This document shows positions 56,029-64,000 of a stretch of DNA of 64,000 bases, in pieces. The position numbers were made by a program, and so were the translations under genes. The stretch is from positions 17,716,501 to 17,780,500 of the forward strand of contig JASXTE010000016.1 of NCBI GenBank assembly GCA_030280995.1, in the 5' to 3' direction. The stretch is from Hemileia vastatrix. Lineage: Eukaryota; Basidiomycota; Pucciniomycetes; Pucciniales; Zaghouaniaceae. Every line of letters begins with the position of its first letter. Positions within the stretch are counted from its first letter, which is position 1. Under the pieces are notes generated by a model. That model was not told where the DNA came from. It was given only the letters and a program-made list of their open reading frames with translations, and did not search any database.

Positions 56029-59000
56029 CTCTCCCTTCCACTTGTCACTTCAATAGAGCTTTCTGAAAATAAGACTAGTAATCTGATAAAGTAGTTATGC
56101 TTTACTCTGTCTAAACCTTTAGTAAAAATATCTGCTACCATCTCTTGTGTTGGGACATAGGTAATCATGATTTCTTTATTTTTAATTAAGTCTCGAATGT
56201 AGTTGTAATGTACATCAATGTGTTTTGTTCTGGAGTGATATTGACTATTTTTCACCATTTCCATGGCACTCTGGTTATCTGAGAACAATTGAATTGGACC
56301 AATAATGTTTAGTCCTAGGTCATTAATAATTTTCCTATACCATTGTGCTTCTTGTGCTGCTGATAGATATCCTCTAAATTCTGCCTCTGTAGACGATATG
56401 CTAACAGCCCCTAGTTGTTTACTGCGCCATGATACACAGGATCCCCAGATTTGGAATACATAACCACTCGAAGATCTTCTTTTTAAGTCTTCAGCATAAC
56501 TTGAATCCATGTAGCCAATGAGGTTATTGATTTCATCCTTTTTAAACAGTATTCCTAAATCTTGGGTCCCTTTTAAATATCTTAATACTCTTTTAAAGGC
56601 TATCCAGTGTGAACTATTCGATTTTTCAAGAAACTGTGATAGCACACTTACTGCAAACAATATGTCAGGTCTTGTACATTGTGCTAGATAGTTTAATGAC
56701 CCCACAGCTGCTCTATAGTCTAATTTCTTTTCTTTAAATGCTTCATGTTCTTCATCAGTTGCGCTCTCAAGTGTTATATTTGTTTGTATTGGTGTACCAA
56801 CCATTTTTCCATCTTCTAGTCCATACTTTTCTATCAAACTTTTTGTGTAGTGATGTTGAGATAAGACAATCTCTCCCTTATTTCCATATATGATCTTTAT
56901 TCCCAAGATATGACTTGCTATTCCCAAGTCCTTGATTTTGAAATTGTTACTTAATTCTCTAATAATTTGGTCAGAATCTTTGCCAATTAATATGAGATCG
57001 TCTACCCATGCAAATACTAGTTGTCCATGTTTTGATATAAGTAGACATGGTTCTGCATTACTTATCCAATAACCTTTGCTTATAAACCATTCAGTCATTG
57101 TATTGTACCAACCTCTGGCAGCTTTTTTTAATCTGTATAGTGATTTTTTTAATTTTATTAGGTGGTCTTCAGGATTCTTGATTAATTCATTGACTATTTC
57201 ACTTGAGTAGACTTCTTGTTTTGTTTCTTTTATCCAGTCTATGAATCCTTCTGGTATGTTTATATATACTGATTTTGATTCATCTAGTTTTGAATTTAAG
57301 TATGCTGTCACAAAATCTGCCTGTCTAGGATTTAAGCCTCTTTGTACAGAATAATTGAGTATGAATCTCACCGCGCAATACGGGGGGCGGACTTGTTAGC
57401 AAGTCCGCAACCTTGGACTCAAATTCACCACAGATTGAACACACATTGAGCTATTGACAAAGGAACCATACAATCAGGGATGAACACCACTCAGCATAAC
57501 AGTTTTTGTGGGTCTTCAAGTAGAGTTCAGTATGAGTTCAGTATGAGTTCAGTCTGAGTTCCATCTGAGTTCAGTCTGAGTTCAGGTTGGGGACTTGCTA
57601 GCAAGTCCACCCCCTATATTGCGTAGTGTCTTAGTGTACTAAGTCTTCCAGTTGGAGAAAAGGTTTCATCGTAGTCTATCCCATTTCTTTGTTTATACCC
57701 TTTTGCTACACACCTTGCTTTATATCTTTCTAGTTTTCCATCTGAATTGAATTTCTTCGTTAGAACCCATCTTGTATTTATGATAGTTTTCTCTTTACTT
57801 TTTTCCTTTTTCTTAATGATTTCAAAGACCCCATTTTCAATGATAGAGTCAATCTCGACAAATATAGCCTTTTTCCACTGATTCCACTCATTTGTCTCTT
57901 GTGCCTTTTTAAAACTGTCTGGGATGTATTCGTTTTACATTATAAATGATTGTAGTGCTATATTTGATTCTTCATCATCTCCTTCTTGACTTATTTGTCT
58001 TATTTCTTCATTTTTGTTTTGTTCTTTTATTCTTTCACTTCTTCTTAACTCAATTCTTTATTTACATGTTTCTTTCTGTTTTCCTTTATCTATTGCACTT
58101 TCTGTCTCTTTGATATTTTCTTCTCTTTTTTCATTATTGTTTAAATCACTATTTTTTTCTTCATAAATTATCAATCCTGGGTTTGTTTCTTCTTTTGGTT
58201 TTCTTTTAACATCTCTTGACCTGATTATCTTTCCCGTTTGTTTATTCCAGATTCTATATGTGTTTAGTCCTTCTTCAAAGCCAACTATTACCCCCTCTAA
58301 ACATCGTGGATCCAGCTTTCCAAGATGTTTATAATGATGTACGCTATAAAATATTTTGCTCCCAAATGTAAGAATTTTGTCTTTTCTTGGGTCTTTTCCC
58401 CAAAACATTTTAAATGAGTTTTTGTTATCAAAATAATTATGTAAAGTTCCTGCAAATGTTACTGCTTCTCCCCATAAATATTTTGGTAGTTTGGCACTGA
58501 TCAGCATTGTTCTTGTTTTTTCTATGATTGTCCGATTCATTCTTTCTGCTATCCCATTATTCTGAGGTGTATTAGGAGTTGTAGTAATATTAATTATTCC
58601 TTTTTCTCGTAGCCAACTTCGTAAATTATCGTTGATAAATTCTTTACCTCCATCACTTATTAATCTCTTTACACTTACTTGTTTTTGATTCTTTATTAAA
58701 TTAATTACTTCTTTGATCTTTTCCCCTGCATCATTTTTATTGGCTAAGCACCTTATCCAGACAAACCTAGTTTCTGTGTCTACCACCATTAGAATGTATC
58801 TTGACTTTCCTATAGATATTGGTTCAACTGGTCCCATAAGATCTACTGAAATTTCTTCACCTGGAATATTAGTTTTTTCTCTATTGGTTTTAAATGGTTT
58901 TCTAGATAATTTTCCTTTGATGCAAGCCTCACATTTAACCCCGTCCCCCATATGTCCTCTTCGACAATGTTCTTCCATACTTAGGTGCACTGATTTTTCA

Positions 59001-60352
59001 TCTTTATATAGATTTTCAAAGGGAAGTCTAGACTTTACTTCTCCATCAAACACAATTTTATTGTTTAGTAACAATTCAAATCCTTTTTTATTACTAACTA
59101 CTTGAGCTCCCTTTCTCCACAACAAAGTTTGCGATATTAAACAAAAAGGTAAATCTGGTACAAAATAAGCATCTTTAAATGTAAGTTTACAACCTTTTGA
59201 GAATAATACCACATATCCTTTTCCTCTAATATCAACGCTTCTTCCTACTTCTCCTATCCCAACTTTTCCATCCCATTATGAAAGATTAACAAAATTCTCT
59301 TTGTAGTTGAACATATGACCGGAGGACCCGGCGTCAAGCAAAATCTGATGGCTTGGTTTGGAGGAGTGATCAGCTACTAATGTACTAATACCTGCAAACG
59401 TAAGATGAATATTAGTACATACATTAAATTTGGGGCTTCCCACATCACTGTCATATGGGTTGTCCTCATAATTAGAAAAAGTTTCTTCAGCAAAGATTCT
59501 ACTCTCGTCATCTTCACTGGTTAGATCAATACATGTTCTTTTCAATCTACTATTTGAACTGCTGTCATCAGGTCTCTCGCTGTTCCCTCTTTTATTTTCT
59601 GATCTGACCCATGTAGTAAATGCTACATTATTTTCTTCTTCGTCATAATTAGCTGTTGCCACATTCTTAGGTGGAGCAAATTTATAGTTTGACCAAATCT
59701 TTCTACACTCTCTTGCAGAGTGTCCAAAGTTTCCACAATTGTAGCATTTTATCGTTTTCTTGTTTGTAATTAGTGTCACATTTTCTTCTTTCCTAGTCTT
59801 GAATTGGAGTTAGTCTTTTTCTAGATTCTTTAGGATATCCTCTACTTCGGGAATCTCTGCATCGGTGGTCATGATACGAACTAGGGAGTTAAACTCCTTT
59901 GGTAGCTTTCTAAGGACAAGCAGAGATACTATTTTGTTATCGAATTTGAGTCCAGTGGCTCTTAATCTGAAGATGGTGACCCTAATGTCTTTGCCAAAGT
60001 CTGCAGTGTTCTTGTACTCTATGTCTATAAGGTTTCCTAATGCTAAAATCTGATGATGAGCATTATCTCCAGCATATTTTAACTTAAACAAATTCCACAG
60101 TTTTATCCCTTCTCCTTCATGATCTAGCATCTCGTTACTGGCAATGGCCAGGTGTTCTTTGTCTAAGTGCCTTATAATTAAGTAGTAGATCTTCCTGTTC
60201 TTTTCATTTTCAACTGTTTTGGTTTTGCTTTTAACTGTTCCGAGAAGACCTAGATTATTGAATTCGGCCTTCATCATGGTGGACCAAGAAACATAGTTGT
60301 GAGATTTTAATACATATCGGTTACTAATATTGCTACTTTGATTATCATTCAT
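55689..60352 (-). pseudogene. Copia Gag-Pol, broken by four in-frame TAA stops and a MITE
   Basis: Gag 60352-59810 ('HNYVSWSTMMKAEF'); zinc knuckle CYNCGNFGHSAREC (~59725); protease DAGSSGHM (~59330); integrase with 'HCRRGHMGDGVKCEAC' zinc site, catalytic 'VDLMGP', 'SDGGKEF' and 'NNGIAERMNR'; RT from '[14 protein letters not shown]' (57700) to 'FAWVDDLILI' (~57010); RNase H 'SSTEAEFRGYL' (~56390) with the final 'DVHYNYIRDLI'. Stops TAA at 59810-59812, 59276-59278, 58058-58060 and 57935-57937 lie in one continuous frame, with no indels seen between them. The MITE (57369-57628) then splits RT. The final frame runs on through the polypurine tract into the 3' LTR. Confidence 0.93.
57369..57628 (+). 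mobile_element. CACTA-like MITE copy 4, nested in copia RT
   Basis: 260 bp; CACCGCGCAATACGGGGGG left, CCTATATTGCGTAGTG right; TCT duplicated at 57366-57368 and 57629-57631. The left palindrome has one mismatch, the right is perfect. Removing it restores the RT reading ('[11 protein letters not shown]' to 'FILNYSVQRG'). Because the copia LTRs are nearly identical, this MITE moved recently. Confidence 0.93.
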
Positions 60353-60402
60353 TTTTTAATGAGCTATTCTAGGGTCAGTTACCAAGGATGGTACTGATAA
60401 TG

Positions 60403-60832
60403 TATTGAAATAAGAATGAATTTTAGAATATTAAAGTGAATATATATATTTCTAATTCTCTAACCAACTAAAACTAAGATACAAGAGGGGGGGCTATTTA
60501 TACAGATGCCCTATCCATTGATGCGTGTGTCCCCCAATCCATCGTTCATAACATTCCATGACCCAAATTGCCTTTTGTGTACAATGCCTTTTTTTGTCTT
60601 TGTCTTTCTTCTTTCTATCTTTTGTAGCTTTTCCTCATTCTCTAAAGCCATTTGCTCATAGCACTTTCTTTTCCTAATGTTGTTCCTTTCTTTTGTGAGT
60701 ATAATTGATTCTGCTTTTCTTGAACTTTTGGTTTCATTATTATGTTGAATAGAACAAATATTAGATTTACTTTTAGTATCTTTTGAATGTGAAAAGTGGA
60801 TAAGCGTGAGGTTTGCTTTTCCTAGTTCAACA
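60403..60832 (-). repeat. 5' LTR of copia element
   Basis: 430 bp, nearly identical to 55598-56028, followed by the GATCA duplication. The gag ATG at 60352 lies ~50 bp inside, a very short leader. Confidence 0.93.
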
Positions 60833-60837
60833 GATCA

Positions 60838-61730
60838 AATATCTCACATCAAAGTGGATGTTGATGTGGTAAAATATAAAAAGGTAGCTAATAAAATTAG
60901 ACCAATAAGTGAACCCTTCTGGACAAATCAAATCTCCCTTGGGAAGACTAAATTTATCAAACAATTCATATGAATGTACTTTTGTCATGAACACACAGTA
61001 GTTTTCTGAGACTTGAAGGATTAATTTTATGAGATTATAGGTTGCCTATTTTTGACCTGAAGATTGGCTGTAATGTAAAGAAAAAAAGGTGTTGTTGGAT
61101 GAGATGGTCAAGAGGGAGAAGGCCATTGAATTTTTAGAAGAGGAGAGAGGTGTGTTAAAGCATTCTTACAAGGAGCCCTACCAGATACCAGTTGTTTGTC
61201 ATGAACCATGGCAACAAAAACCAATTCCTACCTCTGCCTCTTTTAATGATGACTATTTTGAAGTTATTAGAGAGAGAATTAGAACTAGATTACACAAACA
61301 GTCATCATCAAGTTATTCAAGTCCAGTTTTATGTATTAAGAAACCTAATGGGAAGCTCAGGGTAGTTCACAATCTTAGAGAATTAAGTAGGGTTACAATC
61401 AAAGATGCTAGAATACCACCAGGTGCAGAGGAGTTTGTAGAGATATTTCCTGAAAGAGTGTATTATGGGTTAGGAGATATAATGGGGGGATTTTATAAGA
61501 GAGAGTTAAATCCGGATTCTAGGCCTCTCACAACCTTTGATACCCCACTTGGACGATTGCAGCTGACATGATTACCTCAAGAAGCAATATATCAAATTGT
61601 TTTTTATCCAGCTCAGATGGCTTGGATTCTAAATGATGAAATCCAAAAATATTCTGCAATATTTACTGATGATGGTAGAATTAAGGGCCCTTCAATAAAT
61701 TTTGATAATGAAGTGCTGAAGGAGAATCCA
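60838..61730 (+). pseudogene. Family B copy 2, segment 5 (RT remnant)
   Basis: Opens with 'VDVDVVKYKKVANKIR', matching copy 1 'MDTDVAKNKKVANKIR'. The frame 61089-61571 is intact: 'GVLKHSYKEPYQIPVVCHEPWQQ', 'SSYSSPVLCIKKPNGKLRVVHN', 'VYYGLGDIMGGFYKREL', 'SRPLTTFDTPLGRLQLT'. After a TGA it reaches 'IFTDDGRIKGP' at ~61660, the RT active site with the residue before DD changed to Thr. It is cut at 61731 by the family C LTR. This RT type is frequent in basidiomycete Ty3 elements. Confidence 0.85.
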
Positions 61731-62534
61731 TGTCACGCGCCACGTGACACTCGAGGCAAAAGTAGCTCATTAAATCAATACTAAAGGGTTCAAATCCATA
61801 CTCGAAGCGCAGAAAGCAACTCTCCATAGCAACTGCGACTTTCCTTTGTGTACTCGCTATTCAATTGCGCTAGCCTAAAACTCTAAATCTAAATTAGTCA
61901 ATCTCTCAATAGTGTGACTTAGTCTTTTTCCCAATAAGCGACGCCCAGCGCAATATTTAATATAATAGTACATTAAAAAGTTTATGAAATGTCTGTGGGT
62001 TATTAAGGGGTAGTGAGCATGGACGGAACGGTTAGTGAAGGATTAAGGGGTTAATGGATGTTAGTGAGGAGGGTCCAGGTGTAATGGATATATTTTAAAT
62101 GGTTTGTGGTGTGCGGAATAGTGGATGAGTATGAGGTCAATGCGAGGAGGAGTAAAGGATATAAAAGGGGCTGGGTTTTTGGTTCTACATTCCTTAGAAT
62201 TAAATTATAAAAACATATTTATAGTTAATAGTGATAAAACTCTAAGTGAAAATCATTATTATTGTATCTTTCTTTATTTTCTCAATAATCATATCTAAAT
62301 CCTAAATCTTTGATTGTTGAGTTTCCAACCCTTCGTGAGATCTTAAGAATTTTAATATTACCGTTCAATTATATTAGAGTCCTTCTCGAACATAATTCGA
62401 AGCAGTAGTTCTTCCTTCAAGTCATCTTCGAACCACTTCCTCGAACTATCCCTCTGTGCTTCGAAGAAGTATCTGAACCTTTTATCTCACTTGCAGGAAC
62501 ATCCTCTACCTTGTGCGTAGGTCGTCCGGTGACA
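61731..62534 (+). repeat. 5' LTR of a third Ty3-type element (family C)
   Basis: 804 bp with TGTCACGCGCCACGTGACA at the start and GTCCGGTGACA at the end. It contains TATAAAAG at 62160-62167. Base composition is richer in G+C than the surroundings. Followed by a primer region and an ATG-initiated frame, so it is a 5' LTR rather than a solo LTR. The left flank ATCCA has no partner inside the window. Confidence 0.75.
62160..62167 (+). promoter_or_regulatory. TATA box of family C LTR
   Basis: TATAAAAG followed by GGGCTGGG. A start site 25-35 bp downstream would fall near 62187-62197, just at the self-complementary segment 62196-62209. Confidence 0.65.
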
Positions 62535-62535
62535 G

Positions 62536-62549
62536 TATAATTTAATTCT
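62536..62549 (+). promoter_or_regulatory. Candidate self-priming site of family C
   Basis: TATAATTTAATTCT, beginning 1 nt after the LTR, is the exact reverse complement of AGAATTAAATTATA at 62196-62209, which should lie at or near the 5' end of the transcript. This is the layout of Tf1/sushi-type elements, where the mRNA 5' end folds back as primer. AT-richness makes chance possible, but position and perfect 14-nt match favour function. Confidence 0.6.
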
Positions 62550-62612
62550 CCGTAGTTCTCATTCTTCGCACTACTACATCCCTTTTCAGGTGTTTTCTCT
62601 AAATTCTTAAAA

Positions 62613-62744
62613 TGGCACCTGTTCAACGCACTACTCCTATAGGCGCTGTAGACAATCCTATAGTACTAGCTATAGGCCTTGACCAAGGGAGTTGGAGAAA
62701 AACCAGAGAGAAAATCCCCTGTCCCTTTAGAAAAATAGAGTGAG
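62613..62744 (+). pseudogene. Start of family C gag, truncated
   Basis: ATG at 62613, 43 codons ('MAPVQRTTPIGAVDNPIVLA..') then TGA. Position about 80 bp after the LTR fits a gag start. Beyond about 62700 the sequence changes character and no gag core follows, so the element seems truncated or interrupted. No domain can be named. Confidence 0.4.
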
Positions 62745-64000
62745 ATTTACTTGCTAAAGTAAGTTGGTTCCTGTTTTGCTAAAGCTCCTTTTCAACACAC
62801 TTGACTGCTTCATGAGCCAAGAAAGTAGTCCCCAGATAGACTACCAGACCAAAGAACTGAAATATAGAACAAAGTCCACACCAGAGACAGCAAAGATACT
62901 TGATGTAGGCTGAAAATCCACACCAGAGACAGCAATGATACTTGCTATAGCTTGCAAGACTATAACAGAGAAAACAGTTGCCAAAGTTAAGTTAAATGAA
63001 GAACTTACTTGCAACAAACACAGCCAATTGTGGCCAGAAAACAGTGAAAACTGAGTGAGGAACAATGAGATCACCTCCAGATGGTTGTATGATGATTAAG
63101 GTTGCCCTGAACTGTCTTATTCACTATGTACACACAGACCACTAACTAAGAGCCCATGCGCACCCACCAATCTGGCGCCTGTACCTGCCAAATTGCATAA
63201 AAAACCCTCCTGGAGCGCTCCCCAACCTCCTAAAACAGAGGCGGGAGGGCCGCCCGACGTCAGAGATGCCGCCTGAAGTGGCCCGGCCTCCCTGAAGCCA
63301 GAAAACCAATAAAAACCACTAATCTACTTAGAAAAATTAGCTACAACTACTAAAACCTTTAAAACACGGAATTTCACAATAACAACATTGAGACATGAAA
63401 TATAGAGAAAAATTAGCTCTATCCAATGGTACTAAGCACTAAACCCTAAGACTTAAGGTTAGCCCATAAAACATAAAAAACAAAATTAAACAGCAATCTT
63501 TTATAAATGAAAAATGAGGAAATGACCCCTTAAAACTCAGAATATGAAAAATGTCTACAAGACATAAAATATAGAGAAAAACCAGGGCTATCCAATGATA
63601 GTACCCACATACCCGCAGACCCAATATCCACAGGATAAAACCAGAAAAACACCAAATTCCTTAACAGATGTCAATTAAGACATGCACAAACAGCGCCAAA
63701 TCACACAACAAAGGCCCCTGCCAATGTTGGAAGACCACATCCTCCCTCCAATTGAGAATGTCCGCATTCTTTCTTCATCCAACCACCATGTTTAACCTCC
63801 TTCCCAAATCTGCCTCTGAAATGGGCCCCTGCCAATACTGCATCGACAATAATTTAATCTGTGCCATGACACCACCTGTCCATCCATACAGAACGTCCTG
63901 CAATGTCTGCCACTCCAGAAAGAAGACCTGCCACAGACCTGGTCCACTTTCTTCCACAACAGATTCAACTCCACATCAACTTGGTCCTTCTTCTGCCAGC
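62745..64000. other. Unassigned, more GC-rich region
   Basis: No recognised gene. Internal imperfect duplications: TCCACACCAGAGACAGCAA.GATACTTG at 62877 and 62919; ACAT.AAATATAGAGAAAAA..AGNNCTATCCAATG at 63393 and 63561; GGCCCCTGCCAATRYTG at 63712 and 63823. A - strand frame around 63957-63730 contains two 'WQGP' blocks of unknown meaning. Probably another mobile element, with its other end outside the window. Confidence 0.35.

Larger units (their letters stand above)
55598..60832 (-). mobile_element. Ty1/copia retrotransposon, recent, with MITE insertion
   Basis: 5235 bp; LTRs 55598-56028 and 60403-60832 differ by two substitutions and one 1-bp indel by eye. Perfect 5-bp duplication GATCA (55593-55597 and 60833-60837). 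Coding order gag, protease, integrase, RT, RNase H is that of copia elements. A 260-bp CACTA-like MITE interrupts RT. I could not recognise a tRNA-type primer site beside the 5' LTR. Confidence 0.95.

Noticed and set aside
55689..60352. Alternative genetic code (TAA read as Gln) to explain the four copia stops
   Set aside because: The 2055-codon Gag-Pol at 11032-17199 contains no TAA, TAG or TGA and uses CAA for Gln throughout, so the standard code applies.

Overview
This window is repeat-dominated eukaryotic nuclear DNA, roughly 70% A+T by eye. I see no intact host gene, tRNA, rRNA or prokaryotic feature. The content points to a fungus: chromovirus-type Ty3 elements, a Ty1/copia element, a second Ty3 lineage with a reverse transcriptase start of the kind common in basidiomycetes, short introns, and two decayed genes resembling families I associate with rust fungi (a Tet/JBP-like dioxygenase and a Myb/SANT-like protein). 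A rust fungus (Pucciniales) is my best guess; other AT-rich, transposon-rich fungi are possible.

Layout. 1-364: end of a family A LTR. 365-9352: old, heavily mutated family A element on the + strand, carrying two small CACTA-like insertions. 9857-19019: complete, young family A element on the - strand with a perfect 5-bp target duplication and a 2055-residue open Gag-Pol. 19131-20649: a small TIR element and an LTR remnant. 22013-23231: broken PIF/Harbinger transposase. 23232-24845: low-complexity DNA. 24846-26570: decayed Tet/JBP-like gene. 27255-28611 (-): decayed Myb/SANT-like gene. 28977-35040 (-): family B Ty3 element, copy 1. 35047-35667: two abutting TIR elements. 35975-61730 (+): family B copy 2, split by four nested insertions: a family A solo LTR (39131-40370), a 4.9-kb CACTA-like element (40413-45300), a full-length family A element (45430-54594) and a copia element (55598-60832). 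The copia element itself carries a CACTA-like MITE (57369-57628). 61731-62744: 5' end of a third Ty3 family (C) inserted into family B. 62745-64000: unassigned, more GC-rich DNA.

The nest gives a relative chronology. Family B is the oldest layer, since its interrupted reading frame can be followed across every insertion. The copia element and family A element 2 are young (near-identical LTRs), and the MITE inside copia is younger still.

Three observations stand out. First, all three family A copies keep a second, overlapping reading frame inside the N-terminal gag region, intact even where the main frame is broken. Second, the CACTA-like elements carry an 18-bp palindrome inside each terminal repeat. 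Third, family C shows a 14-nt complementarity between the expected mRNA 5' region and the sequence just after the LTR, as in Tf1-type self-priming. The only full-length open Gag-Pol has a mutated reverse transcriptase active site (YIGD).
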